NCBI RefSeq assembly: GCF_009827655.1
Contig: NZ_WTYV01000004.1
Location: forward strand, 62,001 to 126,000
Origin: Alteraurantiacibacter buctensis
GTDB taxonomy: Bacteria > Pseudomonadota > Alphaproteobacteria > Sphingomonadales > Sphingomonadaceae
Length of the DNA: 64,000 nucleotides
Direction of reading: 5' to 3'
Shown: positions 56,850 through 64,000 of the stretch, in pieces
Layout: the number at the start of each line of letters is the position of its first letter
Position numbering within the stretch: position 1 is the stretch's first letter
Program-made: the position numbers and the translations under genes
The notes under the pieces: model-generated
Told to the model about the DNA's origin: nothing
Databases searched by the model: none
The model's input: the letters and a program-made list of their open reading frames with translations, nothing else

Positions 56850-58199
56850 TTATGGCGCCGGAACGAGTGGGGCGAAGTCACCGCCGGGCACGGCGCTTGC
56901 CACAGGGCTTTCGCTCCCGTCAGCCGCCACGGCGCTGACGCCGAAGATCCAGTCATCCCCCCGGTCCGGTGCCAGCGTCAGGCTGTTGAGTTCCGCCGCA
57001 GCGTCTGCATCAAGGACCAGGCGCAGGTCCCAGTCGCGCGTGTCGGTTGCCCGCCGCCAGACGTTGTACCGCACCGCGCGCCCCACTGGCAGCCATTCCA
57101 GCAGCACATCTGGCCGCACCACGCCGTCGATCCGCACCTGCGGCGGCATCGGCGCGCGGGCCAGCCGGTCCAACGCCGTCACGTTCAGACGTGTCACGCG
57201 TGCGAGATAGGGGAAATCCATCCGGTCTACAGTATCGCCGTAATCGATGCCGTTTTCGCTCCGCAGATCCTGGTGCTGGTGGTTGTAGTCCTCCACCGCC
57301 ACGCTGAAGCGGATGGCCGGCAGGCCTCGCTCCAGGAAGGGGATATGATCCCCGCCCCGCCCCATCCGGTCACTGCGCCACACCTGCCGCACATCCACGC
57401 CAAGGCCCACCTGGGCGGCCAGCCCGTCCACCCAGCGCGAGAGGTTGCGGCTAGGACTGTCATTGCCGCCGCCCCGGCTGCGCATCTGGGCGCGAGTGGC
57501 ATCGTCCGCATCGGCCCGCTCGCCTTCCGAGAACACGCGCACGTGGGCGTCATCGCAATATCCGTCAGATCCGCAGGACCCGCCAACGATATCATTGTTG
57601 AGCACGGCCTTGACCGTCCAGCCCTGTTCCAGCGCGTAATCCGCCAGCAGCGCCCCGCCATAAAGGCCCTGCTCCTCACCTGAAAGCAGCGCGTAGACGA
57701 TGGTGCCGGGATAGCGCTGGCGGCTGAGCACGCGGGCCGCTTCAAGCACCAGCGCGCTGCCGCTGGCATTGTCGTTGGCACCGGGCGCATCTGACCGGGC
57801 ATCCATCACGTCGGAAACCCGGCTATCGATGTGGGCCTGCACGATCACCACTTCGCCCGGTCGCTCAAGGCCGCGCTGGATGGCCACGACATTGCGCAGG
57901 CGAACCGCCGCGGGCATCCGGTTACCGCTGACCATGAGTTCGGGTTGCACCACCTCAAGGCATCCAGCGCACCCGGCGGAAATGGCGGCGAACTGGGCCG
58001 CCCCCCAGTCTAGCGCGGCGCCGATGCCGCGCTGCGGGTCGTCCTGCGATGACAGGGTGTGCCGCGTGCCGAAGGCGACCAGCCGCTCTACGTCGGCTTG
58101 CAACTGTTCGACCGAAACGTCGGCATCGGGCGTGGTCTGCGCGGCAGCGGGCGCAGCCAGGAGAAGCAAAGGGGCGAGAGCGAGACGGTGCAGTGTCAT
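56850..58199 (-). CDS. Secreted M28-family zinc peptidase
   Basis: 449 residues from the ATG at 58199 with a signal peptide (LHRLALAPLLLLAAPAAAQ). The two-zinc M28 site is readable: VIVQAHIDSRVSD (His), APGANDNASGSALV (bridging Asp), ALLSGEEQGLYGG (Glu base and ligand), NNDIVGG (Asp) and GGDHIPFLERGLPAIRF (His). A beta-rich C-terminal domain (WRRATDTRDWDLRLV on) resembles a fibronectin-like module. It probably trims amino acids from exported peptides in the periplasm or outside. Confidence 0.9.
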   Translation of the reverse strand: MTLHRLALAPLLLLAAPAAAQTTPDADVSVEQLQADVERLVAFGTRHTLSSQDDPQRGIGAALDWGAAQFAAISAGCAGCLEVVQPELMVSGNRMPAAVRLRNVVAIQRGLERPGEVVIVQAHIDSRVSDVMDARSDAPGANDNASGSALVLEAARVLSRQRYPGTIVYALLSGEEQGLYGGALLADYALEQGWTVKAVLNNDIVGGSCGSDGYCDDAHVRVFSEGERADADDATRAQMRSRGGGNDSPSRNLSRWVDGLAAQVGLGVDVRQVWRSDRMGRGGDHIPFLERGLPAIRFSVAVEDYNHQHQDLRSENGIDYGDTVDRMDFPYLARVTRLNVTALDRLARAPMPPQVRIDGVVRPDVLLEWLPVGRAVRYNVWRRATDTRDWDLRLVLDADAAAELNSLTLAPDRGDDWIFGVSAVAADGSESPVASAVPGGDFAPLVPAP

Positions 58200-58230
58200 T
58201 GTCAGACCCTGCGCCCGTGACCGCTGCGGA

Positions 58231-59781
58231 TCAATAGGCGCGCGCCACCAGTATCCTTTCCACCGCCGGCGCGCCGGTGAAGATGCAGGTACCATCGGCG
58301 GGGGCGCTGTCACGCGGCACGTTGCGGACGGTGAGCTTCAGCGCCTTCAACTGCTCGACAACCTTTTCCAGCGCCTCGCCGGTGGGTTTGGACCATTGGA
58401 CTTCCACCCACCCGGGATACTTTTGGCTGTCGGCGAAATGGGCGGCCACTTCGTCCAGGCTGGTCACGCCGCGGGTGATCTGGGCATCGCGCCGGTCGCG
58501 TGCATCCACGAACAGCGACTGCTGGATTTTCTCCAGCAGCGAAGGGGCTTGCGAGGAAAAACCCTCGCGGCTGAGAAACTGGAAGGCTGGCTTGCCGTTG
58601 TCAGCGTTCCACAGGGCATCGCGGCGCAGCATGGCCAGCTTGCCCTCCGCCATGTCACGCGGGCCGACCTCGACAATGATGGGCGCGCCCTTGCGCACCC
58701 AGTCCCAGCGCTTGGCTGCTGCCTTTCCAGGCGACTTGTCGAGCAGGATGCGGATCCGCTCGCCAAAGGCTGTCAGCGGGATGCTGGCGAACATGTCGAC
58801 CACTTCCTGGCAGTATTCGATCAACGCCTCATCCTCGGGCGCTTCGCGCAGCATGGGGATGATGACAATCTGGTGCGGGGCAATCTTGGGCGGCACGCGC
58901 AGGCCATCATCATCGCCGTGGGTCATGATGATGCCGCCAATCAGCCGGGTGGATACGCCCCAGCTGGTGGTGTGGCAGAACTGCTGCCCGCCTTCCTTGT
59001 CCTGATACTGGATGCCGGCGGCGTGGGCAAAGTTGGTGCCCAGGTAATGGCTGGTGCCGGCCTGAAGGGCCTTCCCGTCCTGCATCATCGCTTCGATTGA
59101 CCAGGTTTCCACCGCGCCGGGGAAGCGCTCGTTCTCGGGCTTTTCGCCGGCGATCACCGGCAGGGCCAGGTCATCCTCGGCACAGGCGCGGTACATTTCC
59201 AGCGCGCGGTGGGTTTCCTTCAGCGCATCCGCGCGGTCAGCGTGGGCAGTATGGCCTTCCTGCCACAGGAATTCGCTGGTGCGCAGGAACATCCGGGTGC
59301 GCATTTCCCAACGGACCACGTTGGCCCACTGGTTCGTCAGCAGCGGCAGGTCGCGCCAGGACTGTACCCAGCGCGCCATGGCATCACCGATGATCGTCTC
59401 GCTGGTGGGGCGAACAACCAGCGGCTCTTCCAGCTTGGCGGCAGGATCGGGCACCAGCCCGCCCTTGCCATCGGCAATCAGCCGGTGATGAGTGACCACG
59501 GCCATTTCCTTGGCAAAGCCCTCCACGTGCTCTGCCTCGCGGGTGAAGTTGCTCAAGGGGATGAAGATCGGGAAATAGCAGTTCTGCACGCCTGCCGCCT
59601 TGATGCGATCGTCCATCAGGCGCTGGATGCGTTCCCAGATCCCGTAGCCCCACGGCTTGATAACCATGCAGCCGCGAACGCCCGATTCCTCAGCCATGTC
59701 GGCGGCAGAAATGACTTCCTGGTACCAGGCCGAGAAATCATCGGCGCGCCTGGTATTGAGAGCGTGGCGGATGGCGGACAT
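58231..59781 (-). CDS. proS: Prolyl-tRNA synthetase, archaeal/eukaryotic-like short type
   Basis: 516 residues from the internal ATG at 59781, where AGGA lies about 14 bases upstream; an ATG at 59823 would add 14 unconvincing residues. Class II motifs: motif 2 (VRWEMRTRMFLRTSEFLWQE) and motif 3 (GGIIMTHGDDDGLRVPP), with VRPTSETIIGDAM between. The C-terminal part ends in ILVARAY, the usual Tyr end of this type, and there is no bacterial-type editing insertion. It charges tRNA-Pro. Confidence 0.95.
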   Translation of the reverse strand: MSAIRHALNTRRADDFSAWYQEVISAADMAEESGVRGCMVIKPWGYGIWERIQRLMDDRIKAAGVQNCYFPIFIPLSNFTREAEHVEGFAKEMAVVTHHRLIADGKGGLVPDPAAKLEEPLVVRPTSETIIGDAMARWVQSWRDLPLLTNQWANVVRWEMRTRMFLRTSEFLWQEGHTAHADRADALKETHRALEMYRACAEDDLALPVIAGEKPENERFPGAVETWSIEAMMQDGKALQAGTSHYLGTNFAHAAGIQYQDKEGGQQFCHTTSWGVSTRLIGGIIMTHGDDDGLRVPPKIAPHQIVIIPMLREAPEDEALIEYCQEVVDMFASIPLTAFGERIRILLDKSPGKAAAKRWDWVRKGAPIIVEVGPRDMAEGKLAMLRRDALWNADNGKPAFQFLSREGFSSQAPSLLEKIQQSLFVDARDRRDAQITRGVTSLDEVAAHFADSQKYPGWVEVQWSKPTGEALEKVVEQLKALKLTVRNVPRDSAPADGTCIFTGAPAVERILVARAY

Positions 59782-59886
59782 CGGCTGTGACAAATCCTGC
59801 AATGGAACGGCAAACGGCCCCATGACGCGGGGCCTGTGCGAAGTCGAGACTAAAACGGAGCGCCGGTGGCGAGAACGGGCGGCGGA

Positions 59887-60435
59887 TCAGCCGCCCAGCT
59901 TGTCCAGCTTTGCCTGCATCGCCTTCATCTGGGCACGCAGTTCGGCCAGTTCGTCAGCCCCGTCATTCCCGGCGGGAGGCGGTGGCGCCTTGGGCATGAA
60001 GGCACTGGCCGCGGCCTGGAACATGGCCACGTTGGTTTCCGCCAGCTTGGTGAAGGCATCGGCGCCCATGCTGGACTTGAACGCATCCTGCAGGCGCGAC
60101 TGGTTGGCGCGGAAGTTGTCCATCGTGGCTTCGAGATAATGCGGCATCATCGCCTGCATGGAATTGCCGTACATGGCGATGAGTTGGCGCAGGAAGCTGA
60201 CCGGCAGCATCTGCTCGCCGTTGGTCTCTTCCTCCATGATGATCTGGGTCAGGATCGCGTGAGTGATATCGGCACCGGTCTTGGCATCGAGCACCTGGAA
60301 ATCCACGCCGTCACGCGTCATTCGCGCAAGATCATCCAGTGTGATGTAACTGGACGAGTGCGTGTTGTAGAGCCGCCGGTTGGCGTACTTCTTGATAATG
60401 ACCGGATCAGCCCCGGAATCCTTGGTGGAGGCCAT
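59887..60435 (-). CDS. phaR: Polyhydroxyalkanoate synthesis repressor PhaR
   Basis: 182 residues. The N-terminal DNA-binding domain opens VIIKKYANRRLYNTHSSSYI and LDDLARM; a PHB-accumulation region follows (LLPVSFLRQLIAMYGNSMQA, YLEATMDNFRANQSRL), then a coiled-coil end (ELAELRAQMKAMQAKLDKL). PhaR binds PHA granules or DNA and represses phasin genes and its own. A matching promoter and palindrome lie just upstream. PHA synthase genes are not in this window. Confidence 0.93.
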   Translation of the reverse strand: MASTKDSGADPVIIKKYANRRLYNTHSSSYITLDDLARMTRDGVDFQVLDAKTGADITHAILTQIIMEEETNGEQMLPVSFLRQLIAMYGNSMQAMMPHYLEATMDNFRANQSRLQDAFKSSMGADAFTKLAETNVAMFQAAASAFMPKAPPPPAGNDGADELAELRAQMKAMQAKLDKLGG

Positions 60436-60458
60436 TAGCGTGGTGCCCCTTGTTGCGA

Positions 60459-60496
60459 CTGCTCATTGTATTAGCAGATGCAACATAGACTTCCAA
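60459..60496 (-). promoter_or_regulatory. phaR promoter with overlapping palindromic operator
   Basis: On the minus strand TTGGAA (60491-60496) and TAATAC (60468-60473) are 17 bases apart, close to sigma70 -35 and -10 boxes. An inverted repeat CTGCT-N9-AGCAG (60459-60477) covers the -10 box. Its position fits autorepression by PhaR, which is known to control its own gene in related bacteria. Confidence 0.5.
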
Positions 60497-60546
60497 ACGA
60501 AACATATCGCGCGCGAACGAATTCCCTAACGCAACGTATCGTGAAA

Positions 60547-61596
60547 TTAACCACGCAGCCGCTTGCCGAGCACCGTGAGCAACTCGTACTGCGAAAGGCC
60601 CGACAGGGCGGCCTGGAGGGGCAGGTCCATCGGTATGTCGATATAATCACCCACGCCCAGGTCCGGGCAGGCTGAGCAGTCGACCACCACCATGTCCATC
60701 GAGACGCGGCCGATCACCGGCAGGTCCAGGCTGCGCCAGCGCAACGCATTGCCGGGCCCGCGTGCGCGCAGAAAACCATCGGCATATCCGATGGCTATCG
60801 TGGCTGCTTCGATCTTCTCGCTGGCGGTAAAGGTGGCGTTGTAGCCCACGGTCTCCCCTGCGGAAATGCTGCGCCGCTGGATCACCATGGCCTGCACAAT
60901 AGCCACCGGCCGGATGCTATCAGCCAGTTCTGGTCGCACGATGCCCCCGTAAAGGGCAATCCCCGGCCGCGTCGTGTCGAAATGATACCCGCTCCCCAGC
61001 GCGATCCCCGCGCTGTTGGCCAGGCTGGCGCTGCGTGGCCGGACAAGCGGGGTAACCTCATGGAAACGCTGCAATTGCTGCGCGTTGAGCGGGCTGTCCT
61101 CGTCAGCGCTGGCCAGATGCGATAGCAGCATGTCCACTTGCAGGGCGGCTACCGCCTGGTCGCCAAGTTGTTCGGGCGTCACCCCCAGCCGATTAATGCC
61201 GGTATCGACCATCAGGTGGCACGGCCCACCTCCGGCTTCCTGCCAGATGGCGGCCTGCAGGGGGGTGTTGACAACCGGGCTCACACCGGTGGCTCGGGCG
61301 TAGGTCGCCTCTGCCGCATTGGTGACCCCGTGCAGCACACAGACCTGGTCAGCCGGAACGTGCTCCAGAACGGCGGCCACCTCGCACCAGTGGGCCACGA
61401 AGAAGCGGCGGCACCCGGCATCCCGCAATACCGGCACGGCCCGGCCAACGCCGAGGCCATAGGCGTCGGCCTTTACCGCCGCTCCTGCCTGCGCCGCGCC
61501 GGACATGGCATCAAGCGCGCGCCAGTTGGCCGCCAGCGCGTCGGTATCGAGAGAAAGCCGCAGGGCGGGCGGCGGCGGCAGGTCAGGCATGGTCAT
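60547..61596 (-). CDS. alr: Alanine racemase
   Basis: 349 residues; the start is ATG 61596 or 61590, both inside the end of the MFS gene. The PLP-binding Lys is in AAVKADAYGLGVGRA, and the catalytic Tyr in GETVGYNATFTASE; TVDTGINRLG-like (LMVDTGINRLGVTP) and IGRVSMDMVVVDCS are family blocks. It makes D-Ala for peptidoglycan, the residue later removed by the dacC-type enzyme at 44 kb. Confidence 0.93.
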   Translation of the reverse strand: MTMPDLPPPPALRLSLDTDALAANWRALDAMSGAAQAGAAVKADAYGLGVGRAVPVLRDAGCRRFFVAHWCEVAAVLEHVPADQVCVLHGVTNAAEATYARATGVSPVVNTPLQAAIWQEAGGGPCHLMVDTGINRLGVTPEQLGDQAVAALQVDMLLSHLASADEDSPLNAQQLQRFHEVTPLVRPRSASLANSAGIALGSGYHFDTTRPGIALYGGIVRPELADSIRPVAIVQAMVIQRRSISAGETVGYNATFTASEKIEAATIAIGYADGFLRARGPGNALRWRSLDLPVIGRVSMDMVVVDCSACPDLGVGDYIDIPMDLPLQAALSGLSQYELLTVLGKRLRG

Positions 61597-63202
61597 CGGC
61601 AAAGTCACGCGGTGGGCCATCCTTCAGGCCCCACCAGCCCACCACCAGCGCCAACACCAGACAGATGAAGGCATACCACTGGCCGGAATAGATATCCCCT
61701 GTGCTGGCGACAATGTAACCGGCGATGAGCGGCAGGAAGCCGCCGAAGTAGCCGGTGCCGATATGGTATGGGATAGACATTGACGAGTAGCGCACCTTGG
61801 CCGGGAACATCTCGGTCAGCACCGCAGCCACTGGGCCGTAAGTTGCTCCGGAGAGTGCGCCGAACACGGCCAGCAGCACCAGGATGCCAACGATATTGGC
61901 TGCGGGAGGCACTTGTTTCTCGGCACTGTAGCCAGCGGCAACCAGCGCGGTTGTCAGGGCTTCGCGGTTGGCAGCGTTGCCGGGTTCGTCCACCAGCGGC
62001 ACGGCCAGCGATCCCACGGTGACCGCCAGGCTGTCCCCGGCGGCCACGTCATAGGGATAGCTCTGGTCGGTCAGCAGGCCCATCAACTGGCCGCATTCGC
62101 TGGCCTGGGCATCGGCCAGGGGATCATAGCGGCAATCGGGGCCGGAGACGGTAATCGGCGCCTCACGCGTGGTCTGCGCCAGCCCCGGGTTCGCCAGTTC
62201 GCCCAGCCCCCAGAATAACGGGAACAACAGCACGATGCTGGCCACATAGCCCCAGATGATGGGCTTCTTACGCCCGATCCGGTCCGACAGGCTGCCGAAC
62301 CAGATCATGAATCCGATTGCCGCCAGCGAGCCCAGTCCCACGATCAGCTCAGCCGCGGTATCCTCCACCCGCATCGGCCCCTTCAGGAACGAAAGGGTGG
62401 AGAAGAACGCGGTGTAGAACACGATCGTCAGCCCGCAGGCGACACCGAACAGGGCGACGACAATGCGCTTCCTGTTGCCGGGATAGGTGAAGCTTTCCAC
62501 GAAGGGATTGTGCGACATCTCGCCCGCTTCCTTCATAGCGCGGAACACCGGGCTTTCGTTCAGCTTCAGCCGCATCCACAGGCTGACCGCCAGCAGGACG
62601 ATGGAGATCAGGAATGGCAGGCGCCAGCCCCAGGCGGCAAAGGCATCGGCGGGAATCAGGAAGCGGCAGCCCAGCACCACAAGCAGGCTGAGAATGAATC
62701 CGCCCACCACACTGGCCTGGATGAAGCTGGTATAGAAACCCCGCTTCCCCGCCGGGGCATGCTCCGCCACATAGATCGCCGCGCCGCCGTATTCGCCGCC
62801 CAGCGCCAGCCCCTGGGCTATGCGCAGCAGGATCACCAGGACCGGCGCGGCATAGCCGATCGTCTCCACCGAAGGCACGAAGCCCACCCCGGCCGTGGCA
62901 ATGCCCATCAGCGTTACCGTGACCAAGAAGGTGTACTTGCGGCCCAGCCGGTCTCCCAGATAACCGAACAGCACCGCACCCAGCGGGCGGAAACCGAAGC
63001 CGATGGCGAAGCCCGCCCAGGTCAGCAGCAGCGAGAAAGTGGCATTGTCTGCGGGGAAAAAGGCCTGGCTGACAAAGGCGGCCAGGGTGCCGTAGATGAA
63101 GAAATCATACCATTCGAACACGGTGCCGGCGGACGACGCCGCGATGACTAGGCGGATTTCTTTGGCCGACGGCTCATGTGCCTCGGTCATCTGCGTTGCC
63201 AT
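61583..63202 (-). CDS. MFS transporter, metabolite:H+ symporter (MHS) type
   Basis: 539 residues from the ATG at 63202, longer than the usual 430-450. Signature blocks: SSAGTVFEWYDFFIYGTLAA, RPLGAVLFGYLGDRLGRKYT, RIAQGLALGGEYGGAA and FGSLSDRIGRKKPII. An inserted hydrophilic loop (about residues 350-440, with Cys in DCRYDPLADAQASECGQ) lies between predicted membrane segments 9 and 10. Substrate unknown; relatives carry organic acids, betaines or dicarboxylates. The stop overlaps alr. Confidence 0.88.
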   Translation of the reverse strand: MATQMTEAHEPSAKEIRLVIAASSAGTVFEWYDFFIYGTLAAFVSQAFFPADNATFSLLLTWAGFAIGFGFRPLGAVLFGYLGDRLGRKYTFLVTVTLMGIATAGVGFVPSVETIGYAAPVLVILLRIAQGLALGGEYGGAAIYVAEHAPAGKRGFYTSFIQASVVGGFILSLLVVLGCRFLIPADAFAAWGWRLPFLISIVLLAVSLWMRLKLNESPVFRAMKEAGEMSHNPFVESFTYPGNRKRIVVALFGVACGLTIVFYTAFFSTLSFLKGPMRVEDTAAELIVGLGSLAAIGFMIWFGSLSDRIGRKKPIIWGYVASIVLLFPLFWGLGELANPGLAQTTREAPITVSGPDCRYDPLADAQASECGQLMGLLTDQSYPYDVAAGDSLAVTVGSLAVPLVDEPGNAANREALTTALVAAGYSAEKQVPPAANIVGILVLLAVFGALSGATYGPVAAVLTEMFPAKVRYSSMSIPYHIGTGYFGGFLPLIAGYIVASTGDIYSGQWYAFICLVLALVVGWWGLKDGPPRDFADDHA

Positions 63203-63240
63203 TGTCTTCGATCCCCCGCCTGACCTCGTCGTCGCAGGGA

Positions 63241-63672
63241 CTAGCTGGCTGCGGGCGCGCTGGAAAGGGCCGCGATGGCGGCCTTCCACGGCAGCATGAT
63301 CGCGCCGTGCCGAGCGGGATAGTGACGCGCCGGCTCAAGCATGGCCAGGCCCGGCCAGTCGGGCAAGGGCGCCTCGCCATCCAGCCAGCCCTCGATCCGG
63401 TCATGCATGGCCTGCAGGGCGGCAAGGTCGCAGCCCTTGGCATGCCGGGCGAACAGCGTGGCGCTGGCCTGGCCCACGGCGCAGGCCCGCACCCGCAGGC
63501 CCATCGTGTCGATCCGGCCCGCCTCGTCCAGCGCCAGGTCCACCGCCAGGGTGCTGCCGCAAGTAGGAGCCCGCGCATCGCCATGCAGCGGCAGGTTTTC
63601 CATTGCCGGCCACTGCGCCAGCTCCAGCGTCAGGGCCAGCATTTCGGGCGTGTAGAGGCGTTCGGCGGACAC
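63241..63672 (-). CDS. SufU/IscU-like iron-sulfur scaffold family protein, one Cys missing
   Basis: 143 residues from a GTG. The fold matches NifU-N/IscU-type scaffolds: LYTPEMLALTLELAQWP, Cys in APTCGSTLAVD and RACAVGQASATLF. The third ligand Cys of the usual RxxC motif is absent; that region reads PARHYPARHGAIMLPWKA. It may therefore be a non-scaffold relative or a protein that uses other ligands. It is followed by cvpA after one base. Confidence 0.8.
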   Translation of the reverse strand: MSAERLYTPEMLALTLELAQWPAMENLPLHGDARAPTCGSTLAVDLALDEAGRIDTMGLRVRACAVGQASATLFARHAKGCDLAALQAMHDRIEGWLDGEAPLPDWPGLAMLEPARHYPARHGAIMLPWKAAIAALSSAPAAS

Positions 63673-63673
63673 C

Positions 63674-64000
63674 TCAGTTGTGCCCTTCTACCGATTGCTC
63701 AGCTTCGCTGTGGGCATAGGCGCGCCGCTGCTCGATCAGTTGCACCATGGCTTCGGAACTGGCGTTGACGAACGGATAGGTGCGGGCCGTGCTGATCCAC
63801 AGTGGCCGCCCGCTGGGGCCCCAGACCGCATCGTATCCCAGCACCAGCAGCGAAAAAGCCATCACCACCACAATCACGCCCTTCACCGCGCCGAAGCCGA
63901 AGCCCAGCACCCGGTCGATCGGGCCAAGCGCGGAACCCCGCGCGCTCTTGCCCGCCCTGGCAGCGATCGCGCGCATGGCCAGGTAGGGGATCAGCAGCAG
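63674..64000 (-). CDS. cvpA: CvpA-family membrane protein (partial, 5' end outside the window)
   Basis: The frame is open to the right edge. Visible features: RAIAARAGKSARGSALGPID and RVLGFGFGAVKGVIVVVMAF, the glycine-rich loop and membrane helix typical of CvpA, then an Ala/Ser/Glu-rich end. CvpA affects colicin V production, envelope stress tolerance and biofilm in other bacteria. Function here is inferred by family only. Confidence 0.85.
   Translation of the reverse strand: MLLIPYLAMRAIAARAGKSARGSALGPIDRVLGFGFGAVKGVIVVVMAFSLLVLGYDAVWGPSGRPLWISTARTYPFVNASSEAMVQLIEQRRAYAHSEAEQSVEGHN

Noticed and set aside
59782-59823. Longer ProS start at ATG 59823
   Set aside because: The extra 14 residues are not ProS-like and lack a ribosome site.

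Overview
The window is a 64-kb chromosomal segment of a GC-rich alphaproteobacterium, most likely of the order Sphingomonadales (Sphingomonadaceae or Erythrobacteraceae). I infer this from three things: the order dusB-ntrB-ntrC-ntrY-ntrX-hfq-hflX, an Hfq made of two fused Sm domains, and the order mltB-rlpA-dacC-tmk-holB-metG-tatD. No database search was possible, so all family names come from motifs, length and gene order.

Layout. 1-2.6 kb: a membrane histidine kinase, cut by the window edge and interrupted by an in-frame TGA, followed by its NarL/LuxR-type response regulator. 2.8-7.1 kb: a 1145-residue autotransporter with a duplicated HAF-type passenger and two proline-threonine linkers, then a prolyl-4-hydroxylase-like 2OG-Fe(II) oxygenase. 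7.1-13.9 kb: an accessory, decaying region. It holds fragments of an arsenic-resistance locus, a minus-strand run of small secreted or membrane proteins (one frameshifted), a Sel1-repeat protein, and broken IS3, IS21 and IS1380-like elements, and it ends at tRNA-Lys(CTT).

13.9-19.8 kb: the cell-shape operon mreB-mreC-mreD-mrdA-rodA (minus strand). 19.9-28.2 kb: mutL with a lipoprotein gene, a DUF1206 membrane protein, a NYN-LOTUS protein, a beta-carbonic anhydrase, lipA with a COQ10/START-like gene, cinA and ispDF. 28.2-38.3 kb: the nitrogen-regulation block dusB-ntrBC-ntrYX, then the tandem-domain hfq, hflX and a Stf0-like sulfotransferase. 38.3-47.4 kb: a tightly overlapped minus-strand operon of wall and replication housekeeping genes (mltB, rlpA, dacC, tmk, holB, metG, tatD, an MBL hydrolase, a small membrane protein, mazG). 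47.5-49.4 kb: two paralogous secreted proteins and tRNA-Ser(TGA). 49.5-54 kb: an AAHS-type transporter and pdhC-thioesterase-lpd, encoding E2 and E3 of a 2-oxoacid dehydrogenase without E1. 54-64 kb: a universal stress protein, rnr, an M28 peptidase, proS, phaR with a visible promoter and operator, alr, an MHS-family transporter, a SufU-like protein and a cvpA partial at the right edge.

The core genes look intact and are often joined by ATGA, GTGA or TGATG overlaps, suggesting translational coupling. The most intriguing new possibility is the prolyl-hydroxylase gene directly downstream of a surface protein with long Pro-Thr linkers, which suggests an enzyme-substrate pair. Other points of interest are the tandem Hfq, NtrX without a GAFTGA loop, an RlpA with an altered DRGP motif, and the unfamiliar secreted-protein cluster at 7.7-11.3 kb.
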